From NCBI GenBank assembly GCA_035564555.1, contig DATMTS010000090.1, forward strand, positions 1 through 6,958: a stretch of DNA of 6,958 nt, given 5' to 3'. Shown in pieces: positions 1 to 5,852 of this stretch. This DNA comes from DATMTS01 sp035564555. Lineage in GTDB: Bacteria > Actinomycetota > Actinomycetes > Actinomycetales > Microbacteriaceae. The notes below the pieces were generated by a model, which saw only the letters and a program-made list of their open reading frames with translations, had not been told where the DNA came from and ran no database searches. The position numbers and the translations under genes are program-made. The stretch's first letter is position 1. Every line of letters starts with the position of its first letter.

Positions 1-25
1 GGCGCGGGCGTTCACCGGGTCACGA

Positions 26-2446
26 TCAGTGTGCGAAGGTGAACCAGTTGAGGTTGGTGAAGTCGTCGGACTGGCCGCTGGAGAAGGTCAGGAAGACGGT
101 GTGGGTGCCGGTGACTCCGGAGATGGCGCCGGTCTTGGTGACCCAGGTCTGCCAGCCGCCCGTGTTGGATACCGGGATGCTGCCGACCGGTGCGTTGGAA
201 GGCGAGTCGAGCCGCACCTCGATCAGGCCGCTGACGCCGTCGGCCGCACCCGAAGCGACCCGGGCTTCGAACTGGGTCGCACCCTGCGTGCCGAACATCA
301 CCTCGGGATATTCGGCCCAGTCACCGGGGGAGACGTAGCAGACATCCTGACCACCACCGGTGTCAGCGGTGGTCTCGATGACCAGGCCGGAGGCATTGAG
401 GTAGTTCTCGGCCTGGATCGTGCCGTACGCGTCGGTACCGGTGTCATGGGTGAAGGTGAACCAGTTGACGTTAGTGAAGTCGTCGGACTGGTCGCTGGCG
501 AAGGTCAGATAGACGGTGTGCGTGCCGGTGACCCCGGCGATGTCGATGAGCTTGGTGGTCCAGGTCTGCCAGCCGCCGGTGTTCGACACCGTGACGCTTC
601 CGACCGGAGCGCTGGAGCGCGAGTCGAGGCGCACCTCGATGCGGCCACTGACGCCACTGGCGGCACCGGATGCCACCCTGACCTTGAACTGACTCGCCGC
701 CTTGGCGCCGAACACCACGTTGGCGTATTCCACCCAGTCGCCGTTGCCGATGTAGGCGATGTCCTCCCCACCGCTGGTGTCGCCGGTGGCTTCGACGCCG
801 ACGCCGACGGCGCCGTCGTATGCCTCGGCCTGAATGGCCCCGTACGCATCGGTAGCAGCTGTTGCCGGGCCCGAGGGTGTCCAGACGTACGTGCCGGCCG
901 TCTTCGCCGGGATGTCGTCGATGAGCTGCTGTTGCCCACTGCGCAGCGTGAATTCCTGCGCCGAGGAGGTCTGGTTGACCACGACGGTCACTATCGTGCC
1001 GTCGGGGTTGAGGAAGGCGACCGTGGTGAGAATGTCGGTGCTGCCGTAATCACTCCAGATCCGACGCGCACCGCGTTGGACGAACTTCGAGAACTGCGCG
1101 AACAGGTAGTACTCGGGCAGCGCCCAGTACTCGTTGCGATCGTCGGGGTTCTGGATGAGCGGCGTCGGGTCGGGGGAACCGTACTGCTGGGTGTCCCTGT
1201 TCTGGTCGAGCATGGTCACCCACGAGATGTAACCGATCGACGAACTGCGCATGTACCTGGCGATCCGGTCCGCACCGTTGGTGCCCCACCACATGCGTTC
1301 GGTCATGACCATATCCAGGTCGGGGTATTCGGTCTTCGCCAGGGACATCGTGCTCGGGTCGCCGGAGTAGTCGTGCCAGGCGATGCCCTTGGCGTTGCGG
1401 TAGGCGTCCGTGTAGCCGGATTCGCTGTCGCCGAGCATGTCGGAGATGTAGGTTCCGGTGTCGCCGAAGTTCCAGTCCCAGCCCCAGATCTCGGTGCTGA
1501 TGCCGTGCGCATCGAACTCGGCGCGCATGGCATCGATGAGCTTCGCCGCCTGCTGCGCGGAAACGAGCATGCTGGGATAGTGTCCCGCGGGCCAGCCAGG
1601 CTCGTTCTGAGGCGTCACCGCGTGGATGGTGATGCCCTGCTTGGCGTAGGCCTGCATGATCATCCGGTAGTAGCGGGCGAGCGTGGGGATGTGCTCGTCG
1701 AGCAGGTGGCCGTCGATGAGGCTGTTGTTGTCCTTCATCCAGGCCGGGGCGCTCCACGCGGTGCCGCAGATGGCGAGGTTCGGATTGATCCGGAGCGCTT
1801 CCTGCAGCGTCGAGATGATGTGGTTGTCGATGTCCTTCTGGATGGAGAACCGGGACAGGGTGGGATCGGCGGTTCCGTCGTCGTAGGTGTAGAACGTCGA
1901 GTGGCTGAAGTCCGAAGAGCCGAAGCAGATTCGGGTGAGGTCGAATCCCGCGCCCTTGGCAGGGTCGAAGAACGAACGCAGGACCTGAGTCCGGACGCTC
2001 GGGCTCATCAGCGACAGGTTGTGGATGGTCGAGTCCTCCATCGAGCAGCCGATGCCGAGCATGCTCTGGTACGACTTGGCAGGATCGACCGTGATCACCT
2101 GCCCGAAGTCCCTGCCGGCGGCGGTCAGTGCGATGTCATCCTGCTGGCTGAGCTTGTAGGCGACGCCCGCCAGGCCGACCGCCGGGTCGGCGTACCAGTT
2201 ACCGTTCTTGGGGTCGTAACCGCTGGCCGTGGACTCGGAGCTCCAGGTCACCTGCGCATTGGCGGTGGCGCTTCGACGGGTCGGCGCGGCCATCGCTCGT
2301 CCCGTGGCGGCGCTGGCCCGGCCCGGCAGCGCGAGCTCGCACCCGGCCGCGGCGGCCATGGCGGCGGCGCTGGTGATGAACGTGCGGCGGCTCAGCCGCG
2401 GGCGGCCCTGCGGAGGTGATGGTTGGGGTGGGGTGAAAGCGGACAT
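26..2446 (-). CDS. Secreted GH30-family glycoside hydrolase with two C-terminal CBM6-like domains
   Basis: The 806-aa product is a Tat-exported retaining beta-glycosidase of family GH30. Seen: a twin-arginine signal (SRRTFI, R20-R21), an Ala-rich core and an ASA/A cleavage site near residue 46. The (beta/alpha)8 barrel spans about 110-450, with the acid/base Glu282 in TPQNEPGW and the probable nucleophile Glu383 in VMTERMWWG. The side beta-sandwich covers about 450-521, then a PSGPATAAT linker and CBM6-like domains at about 533-667 and 672-806, each with GDW.EY, GGWQTW and NWFTF. Family knowledge: GH30 includes glucosylceramidases, endo-beta-1,6-glucanases and xylanases, and CBM6 binds beta-glucan or xylan. 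Beta-1,6-glucan or another beta-glucan is my guess for the substrate. I chose this ATG because AAAGGAG lies 6 nt upstream; an in-frame ATG at 2473 lacks this. An AAAGC stretch at the end of the signal is a poor lipobox, so a Tat lipoprotein is unlikely. The upstream ROK gene is the probable regulator. Confidence 0.95.
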   Translation of the reverse strand: MSAFTPPQPSPPQGRPRLSRRTFITSAAAMAAAAGCELALPGRASAATGRAMAAPTRRSATANAQVTWSSESTASGYDPKNGNWYADPAVGLAGVAYKLSQQDDIALTAAGRDFGQVITVDPAKSYQSMLGIGCSMEDSTIHNLSLMSPSVRTQVLRSFFDPAKGAGFDLTRICFGSSDFSHSTFYTYDDGTADPTLSRFSIQKDIDNHIISTLQEALRINPNLAICGTAWSAPAWMKDNNSLIDGHLLDEHIPTLARYYRMIMQAYAKQGITIHAVTPQNEPGWPAGHYPSMLVSAQQAAKLIDAMRAEFDAHGISTEIWGWDWNFGDTGTYISDMLGDSESGYTDAYRNAKGIAWHDYSGDPSTMSLAKTEYPDLDMVMTERMWWGTNGADRIARYMRSSSIGYISWVTMLDQNRDTQQYGSPDPTPLIQNPDDRNEYWALPEYYLFAQFSKFVQRGARRIWSDYGSTDILTTVAFLNPDGTIVTVVVNQTSSAQEFTLRSGQQQLIDDIPAKTAGTYVWTPSGPATAATDAYGAIQAEAYDGAVGVGVEATGDTSGGEDIAYIGNGDWVEYANVVFGAKAASQFKVRVASGAASGVSGRIEVRLDSRSSAPVGSVTVSNTGGWQTWTTKLIDIAGVTGTHTVYLTFASDQSDDFTNVNWFTFTHDTGTDAYGTIQAENYLNASGLVIETTADTGGGQDVCYVSPGDWAEYPEVMFGTQGATQFEARVASGAADGVSGLIEVRLDSPSNAPVGSIPVSNTGGWQTWVTKTGAISGVTGTHTVFLTFSSGQSDDFTNLNWFTFAH
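29..850 (-). repeat. Tandem duplication of a CBM6-like domain inside the GH30 gene
   Basis: Two copies of a 135-residue module lie in direct tandem, at 446-850 (first in the protein) and 29-433 (second), offset by exactly 417 bp (139 codons). Aligned by eye without gaps, 92 of 135 residues match (about 68%), and long stretches also match at DNA level, for example around 41-90 and 458-507. Each unit starts DAYG.IQAE and ends FTNxNWFTF. The similarity suggests an internal duplication rather than capture of two different binding modules. Two copies usually raise affinity for a polymeric substrate. Confidence 0.85.
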
Positions 2447-2452
2447 GGACAG

Positions 2453-2459
2453 CTCCTTT
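2453..2459 (-). promoter_or_regulatory. Ribosome binding site of the GH30 gene
   Basis: Read on the minus strand this is AAAGGAG, placed 6 nt before the ATG at 2444-2446. It is the best Shine-Dalgarno sequence in the window and decides the start in favour of MSAFTPP over the in-frame ATG nine codons upstream. Confidence 0.85.
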
Positions 2460-2510
2460 GCGTCTCGGCTCACCTTGCGACGAGCACGTGTCTACCTGTT
2501 GCGGTGGCCA

Positions 2511-2523
2511 GCCCCGATGGGGC
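2511..2523 (-). other. Small GC hairpin in the GH30 leader
   Basis: GCCCC-GAT-GGGGC is a perfect 5-bp inverted repeat with a 3-nt loop, in the gap between the ROK and GH30 genes and about 65 nt before the GH30 start. It would fall in the mRNA leader if transcription starts at the upstream operator region. It has no T-tract, so it is not a classical terminator. A role is not known and it may be chance in GC-rich DNA. Confidence 0.3.
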
Positions 2524-2573
2524 GGGTCGAGGGCTGCAGGCCCTGCGTAAGCCCCCACGTGAGGGACATCAAC

Positions 2574-2585
2574 AGTTAACTTAAG
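2574..2585 (-). promoter_or_regulatory. Candidate ROK operator in front of the GH30 gene
   Basis: The minus strand reads CTTAAGTTAACT, two overlapping palindromes (AGTTAACT at 2574-2581 and CTTAAG at 2580-2585) that form an AT island in GC-rich DNA. A near copy, AGGTAACT, lies 17 bp away at 2591-2598. The element resembles CTTAATTTAC upstream of the ROK gene (3998-4007; 8 of 10 match). Just downstream is a weak possible promoter: TTGATG (2567-2572), 17 nt, then TACGCA (2544-2549), whose -10 is poor. ROK repressors are known to bind AT-rich palindromes near their own and target genes. The assignment is inference. Confidence 0.4.
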
Positions 2586-2605
2586 ACGTGAGGTAACTCG
2601 ACGTC
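2585..2605 (-). terminator. Hairpin over the ROK stop codon, possible weak terminator
   Basis: The minus strand can fold as GACGT, a one-base bulge, GAG, loop TTAC, then CTCACGTC: eight pairs with one bulged base. It overlaps the stop codon of the ROK gene (2604-2606) and is followed by TTAAGTTAACTGTT, which is T/A-rich but not a true U-tract. It could end the ROK transcript or be part of a regulator site, because the AT-rich operator candidate directly abuts it. Confidence 0.35.
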
Positions 2606-3896
2606 AAGGGCCGGGACGCAATCGTGTAGCAGCCGGCTCATTCGCGTTGCGGCGTCGGAGTCGGGTATGGAGCCCGCGCTTGCCGCCCCGTGCGAAGAAA
2701 TCGCCGACGGGCAGGATTGCGGCACCGACGGTGACCGCCTCGGGTCCGAGCGCGCCGAGGTCGATCGAAACGCGTTCGGACGGATAGCGCAGCGCGTAAG
2801 AGACCGCGTAGCTGCGTAAAGCGGGCAGGAATCGGGTGCCGAACTGGAGCCCGGCCCAGCCGCCGATGATGATGCGATCGGGTTGGAAGAGATTGACGAG
2901 ATCGGCCAGGGCCGCCCCCGCGTACTCGACGGCGTCCTCCAGGATGGTGAGCGCCACCTGGTCGGCATCGGTGCCCTCGGCCGGGTACGCCGCATCGACC
3001 ATGGCGGCCAGCGCGGCCTCCTCGTCACTGTCCGCGGGTGGGTGTCCACCCTCTTCGCGCCAGCGCCCGAGGAGCGCTGCGGCACCGGCATACGCATCGA
3101 GGCAGCCCAGAGCGCCACAGCGACACCGGCGCCCTTTGATCTGCACGATCAAGTGCCCCCACTCAAGAGAACGACCCTCCTCCACCTGTTCCGTCACGAG
3201 GCCGGCGCCGACGCCGGAGCCGAAGAGGACGGCCACTGCAGTGCCGGCGCCCTGACCGGCACCGAACCACATCTCGGCCTGGCCGAGCATCCGGGCGCCG
3301 TTGTCGATGAAGTACTGGACGGAGTCGGGGAGCCCGCAGGTCGACCGCATCAGTGCCTCGAGCGGCACGGCATCCCAACCGATCGTCTGACCGTGGACCA
3401 CTGCGAGCCCTTCGGCGGTTCGGGCCACGATACCGGGGACTCCGACGCCGACGCCCAGGAGCTGCTCAGGGGCGATGTCCGACTCCGCAAGGACCTCGGC
3501 GATGCCATCGCGGATGTGGCCGACGATGACTTCCACGTCGTAGCCCTGATCCGCCAAAGGACGTTCCGTACGCGCCAGTTCTGCGAAGCTGAGATCGAAA
3601 AGCTCGATGCGAACACGAGTTTCGCCGACATCGATGCCGATCATGTGGCCGCCGGAGGGGGCGATGCGCAACAGCACGCGCGGACGGCCCCCGTTCGACT
3701 CGACGGTACCGGCCTCCTCGACCAGGCCGTCGGCGATCAACTCCGCGACCACGTTGCTGATCGAACCGGAACTCATCCCGGTCGCCGGGGCCAGCTCGTA
3801 TCGACTTGTCGGTCCGTCGGAATGCAGTCGTCGCAGTACGGCCGTGCGATTGGCGAGCCGCAGGTCGCGTGCCGTCCGTCCGATATCCCCCGCCAT
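2604..3896 (-). CDS. ROK-family transcriptional regulator
   Basis: The 430-aa protein has the ROK repressor layout (as in XylR, NagC and Mlc). Seen: an N-terminal winged helix-turn-helix at about 14-62 with TSRYELAPATGMSSGSISNV; the sugar-kinase fold from about 84, beginning IGIDVGETRV; a GVGVGVPG loop at 148-155; and the ROK zinc site formed by EWGH (His248) and CRCGALGC (Cys258, Cys260, Cys265). The position of the catalytic Asp of ROK kinases (usual END motif) reads DNG (198-200), so this is very probably a sugar-sensing DNA-binding protein and not an active kinase. GGAAGG lies 9 nt before the ATG. The GH30 gene follows after 157 bp on the same strand, and similar AT-rich motifs precede both genes, which suggests autoregulation and control of the glycosidase. 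The inducing sugar cannot be read from sequence. The Arg-rich tail after about 405 is outside the usual fold. Confidence 0.95.
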   Translation of the reverse strand: MAGDIGRTARDLRLANRTAVLRRLHSDGPTSRYELAPATGMSSGSISNVVAELIADGLVEEAGTVESNGGRPRVLLRIAPSGGHMIGIDVGETRVRIELFDLSFAELARTERPLADQGYDVEVIVGHIRDGIAEVLAESDIAPEQLLGVGVGVPGIVARTAEGLAVVHGQTIGWDAVPLEALMRSTCGLPDSVQYFIDNGARMLGQAEMWFGAGQGAGTAVAVLFGSGVGAGLVTEQVEEGRSLEWGHLIVQIKGRRCRCGALGCLDAYAGAAALLGRWREEGGHPPADSDEEAALAAMVDAAYPAEGTDADQVALTILEDAVEYAGAALADLVNLFQPDRIIIGGWAGLQFGTRFLPALRSYAVSYALRYPSERVSIDLGALGPEAVTVGAAILPVGDFFARGGKRGLHTRLRRRNANEPAATRLRPGP

Positions 3897-3905
3897 TCTT
3901 GGGCA

Positions 3906-3911
3906 CCTTCC
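3906..3911 (-). promoter_or_regulatory. Ribosome binding site of the ROK gene
   Basis: The minus strand reads GGAAGG, 9 nt before the ATG at 3894-3896. It supports the MAGDIGRTARDL start, which also fits the usual short leader ahead of the helix-turn-helix in ROK repressors. Confidence 0.6.
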
Positions 3912-3943
3912 GCCTCGTCAGTCCCACTGAGCACTCGCTGAGC

Positions 3944-3962
3944 GATCACCCGCCGAGTGATC
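3944..3962. repeat. Inverted repeat GATCAC-N7-GTGATC upstream of the ROK gene
   Basis: GATCAC (3944-3949) and GTGATC (3957-3962) are perfect inverted 6-mers around a 7-nt spacer, about 50-65 nt before the ROK start. The left arm begins GATCACCCGC, and the same ten bases recur at 4021-4030. It may be an operator or a leader hairpin. It has no T-tract and is not a convincing terminator. Confidence 0.4.
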
Positions 3963-3997
3963 CCGCGGCCACTTTCTCCAGAGCCTCGATTCACATC

Positions 3998-4007
3998 GTA
4001 AATTAAG
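3998..4007 (-). promoter_or_regulatory. Candidate ROK operator upstream of its own gene
   Basis: The minus strand reads CTTAATTTAC, which matches the CTTAAGTTAA in front of the GH30 gene at 8 of 10 positions. It is the only clear AT-rich stretch in the 169-bp gap. TACGAT (minus strand, 3995-4000) overlaps it and could be a -10 box, but no good -35 is seen at the right distance. An operator overlapping a promoter would fit autorepression by the ROK protein. This is inference from similarity of two sites only. Confidence 0.3.
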
Positions 4008-4065
4008 TCGCTTCAGTGCTGATCACCCGCGGGAAATTCAACGGTCGTCGTCAAGGACGCGGCGG

Positions 4066-4572
4066 TCACTGCGGAGCTGCGCTACAGGATGTGACGATGC
4101 CGAGAAGGCTCATCGCGAATGAGTAGTCGACCGTCTTCGAGACCCAGCCGGTGGCGGCGTCGACGACCGCGACGTGGATGACGACGGTGCCGCCGAGCAG
4201 GCTGCCCACCGCATTCAGAATGTTCACGGGAATGGTCGTGGTGTAGACACCTCCCGAGAGGGTGGATGTCTGCCCGGTGATCGTCTGCGTGGCGGTGCCC
4301 TGCTGCGCGGTGAAGCTCACGGAGCTGAGGGGGTAACCGGACGGGAGCACCCATTGCACCTTGAGACCGGTGGTCACCAATGCCGAGGCCCAGGAGCAGT
4401 ACGGGGCCGTGCCGCCGAGGGTCACGGGTGGGATGGTCTTGGCTTGGAACGCCGCGCCGGTCAGCTCACGATCGGTCCAAGCTGCGTCGACCGGTGCCGT
4501 CGAGATGCCGAGCACCATCAGGACACAGAGGGCCGACGCCGCGGCGAGGCCCAACCGAAGCCGTTCACGCAT
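4066..4572 (-). CDS. Small exported protein with SipW-dependent-type signal peptide
   Basis: The 168-aa product starts MRERLRLG, has a hydrophobic stretch at about 8-26, then AAWTDRELTGAAFQA (30-44). This fits the A-A-W-x-D-x-E pattern followed by Phe that marks SipW-dependent (TasA/camelysin, 'alternate signal') exports, and it parallels AAWNDSEFATGTFQA in the first gene of this operon. The mature part is rich in Thr, Val, Ser and Gly, suggests beta strands, and has two Cys (59 and 163) that could pair. It probably leaves the cell through Sec and is cut by the SipW-type peptidase encoded two genes upstream. The chosen ATG overlaps the stop of the preceding gene (ATGCGTGA), which suggests coupling; an in-frame ATG at 4626 would overlap that gene by 62 bp and give a poor signal peptide. 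I do not recognise the mature domain. No convincing terminator follows. Confidence 0.82.
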   Translation of the reverse strand: MRERLRLGLAAASALCVLMVLGISTAPVDAAWTDRELTGAAFQAKTIPPVTLGGTAPYCSWASALVTTGLKVQWVLPSGYPLSSVSFTAQQGTATQTITGQTSTLSGGVYTTTIPVNILNAVGSLLGGTVVIHVAVVDAATGWVSKTVDYSFAMSLLGIVTSCSAAPQ

Positions 4573-5275
4573 CGTCGTGCCGATGCGCCCATCGTGCGCC
4601 GGCACGGGCGATGAGGATTCCGGCAAGTACCGCGATCAACGCCAGTGCGGCGAAGCCCGTGACGTCGAGGCCCGTGTCGGCCAGGCCCGTGCCCGCCGGA
4701 GCGGTGCCGGGAGGGCTGGAAGATCCGGCCTGCTCGTTCGACTGGCCCGAGGCATCCACTTGCAAGACGGCGGTCGCCGTGCGGGCGGCAATTGCGATGC
4801 CTGCCGACCGAGCCAACGTGACTCGCACTTGCACGTGGGTCACCCCGGGCAACGGACGCCGGCCGTTCTGCAGGTTCGCCCTGCCCTTCGGGATCTGCCC
4901 GAGCGCGGTCGGCTCGATGACGGTGCGTTCGTCTCCGGCGCAGACCGCGCCGGTCCATGGCACGGTGCACGTGACGACGGATGCCGTGGCCGCGCCCGTG
5001 TCGACGAGTGGTCCGCTGATCGAGAGCCGGCCCAGCAGCGAGTCGAGTTCGTCGACGTTCGCTGTCACGTCGATCGACCACGTGGAGGTCTCCCCGGGGC
5101 TCAGGACGTGCACCGTCCCCGGCGGATCCGTCGTCAGCCACATGGGTCCGGAGGGTGAGGGCACGCCGTCCGCGGCGAGCGCCGGAAGCGGCCCGGCGGC
5201 GATCGAGACGACAACCACCGACACCGCGACGGCCGCGCGGACCGAAGCCGAGAGGAGCTGCACGCGCCGAGTCAC
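4565..5275 (-). CDS. Cell-wall protein with LAxTG (class E sortase-type) sorting signal
   Basis: The 236-aa product has a normal Sec signal (basic MTRR, hydrophobic 10-30, cleavage near PALA/AD at 34) and lacks the AAWxDxE motif of its neighbours. The C-terminus is a full sorting signal: LADTG (198-202), a hydrophobic segment at about 207-223, then the basic tail RAGARWAHRH. Family knowledge: class E sortases of high-GC actinobacteria recognise LAxTG in place of LPxTG. A Ser/Pro/Gly-rich linker (174-196) lies before the signal. The ectodomain (about 36-173) has two Cys (103 and 112) and beta-strand-like stretches; I cannot name its fold. The start is GTG in a 4-bp GTGA overlap with the peptidase gene, with GAGGA 9 nt upstream. 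It could anchor or organise the SipW-exported proteins at the wall, but that is inference. No sortase gene is in the window. Confidence 0.85.
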   Translation of the reverse strand: MTRRVQLLSASVRAAVAVSVVVVSIAAGPLPALAADGVPSPSGPMWLTTDPPGTVHVLSPGETSTWSIDVTANVDELDSLLGRLSISGPLVDTGAATASVVTCTVPWTGAVCAGDERTVIEPTALGQIPKGRANLQNGRRPLPGVTHVQVRVTLARSAGIAIAARTATAVLQVDASGQSNEQAGSSSPPGTAPAGTGLADTGLDVTGFAALALIAVLAGILIARAGARWAHRHDDA

Positions 5276-5847
5276 GGCGACGGGTCCTCGAGGCGTGATG
5301 GCGCGGCGCGAGAACGACGGCGCCCGTGCTGCGCCGGAGCGGGCCAGAACACCCAGACGACGAGCGCCGTGACGCCCACGGTGATCGAGCCGATCACGAC
5401 CGGGTTGCTCAGCCAGACCACGACATACGCAAGCGACGGAGCCGACCAGATCACCAGTCTCACGTGACTGACGTCGTACGTCCTCGGGTCCGGGGTGGCG
5501 TTCGCGTCGCCCTTCAGCACGAGCCGGGCGCGATCGCCGCCGAGCACGTGCACCGAGACCACGCGGTGCGTCACCGGCAGCAGGCCAGGCCTGTCGACGG
5601 TCACGACCTGCCCCTGCACGGCGTCCACCGCAGGAATCTCGCGCACCACCGCGAGGGAGCCCGCGGGAATCGTCGGTGCCATCGATCCGGTCTTGAACAT
5701 GATCAACGTCACGTGGAAGAACAGCGCGGCGACGACGCAGGCAATGCAGATGACACCGCCCGTGGCAGCGATGTTCAGCACCCAGTTGCGGACCGCATCG
5801 ACGCGTGCTCTCGGCGTGCGTCGGCCGGCGGGTGCGGCAGCGCTCAC
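5272..5847 (-). CDS. sipW: SipW-type signal peptidase I (Ser/His dyad, ER/archaeal type)
   Basis: The 191-aa membrane peptidase cleaves exported precursors on the outer face of the membrane. Seen: an N-terminal membrane segment (about 22-47); the nucleophile Ser55 in FKTGSMAPTI; His94 in PVTHRVV where the bacterial Lep type has Lys; and Asp114 and Asp120 in KGDANATPDP. One or two membrane segments follow (about 137-168), then a basic tail. This is the SipW class, which processes TasA-like substrates; two genes with matching signals flank it in the operon. Start: I take GTG at 5847, 5 nt after the stop of the upstream gene. ATG at 5880 (202 aa, 28-bp overlap) is equally possible, as neither has a clear Shine-Dalgarno sequence. 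The frame stays open up to 6636, but that part is the wrong frame of the upstream gene. The 3' end overlaps the next gene by GTGA. Confidence 0.93.
   Translation of the reverse strand: MSAAAPAGRRTPRARVDAVRNWVLNIAATGGVICIACVVAALFFHVTLIMFKTGSMAPTIPAGSLAVVREIPAVDAVQGQVVTVDRPGLLPVTHRVVSVHVLGGDRARLVLKGDANATPDPRTYDVSHVRLVIWSAPSLAYVVVWLSNPVVIGSITVGVTALVVWVFWPAPAQHGRRRSRAAPSRLEDPSP
5285..5289 (-). promoter_or_regulatory. Ribosome binding site of the LAxTG protein gene
   Basis: The minus strand reads GAGGA, 9 nt before the GTG at 5273-5275 and inside the 3' end of the signal peptidase gene. It supports the GTG start in the GTGA overlap. Confidence 0.5.
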
Positions 5848-5852
5848 CGCGG

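Noticed and set aside
1050..1757. Second minus-strand frame of 235 codons inside the GH30 gene
   Set aside because: It overlaps the catalytic barrel in another frame and is Arg/His-rich nonsense; the GH30 frame is intact with both catalytic glutamates.
29..2419. Long plus-strand open frame (796 codons) opposite the GH30 gene
   Set aside because: It mirrors the GH30 gene on the other strand. The sequence is low in complexity, rich in Gly, Val, Asp and Arg, has no recognisable domain, and arises because GC-rich codons leave the antisense frame without stops.
2883..3941. Plus-strand open frame of 352 codons opposite the ROK gene
   Set aside because: The ROK gene on the other strand has clear domain motifs through the same bases; the plus-strand product has none.
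4026..4033. CCCGCGGG palindrome after the export operon as a terminator
   Set aside because: It has no loop and no T-tract on the minus strand; the gap after 4066 shows no convincing terminator.
4361..5372. Plus-strand open frames of 265 and 330 codons opposite the LAxTG and second SipW-substrate genes
   Set aside because: They are Arg/Pro/Ala-rich shadow translations. The minus-strand frames carry signal peptides and a sorting signal at the expected places.
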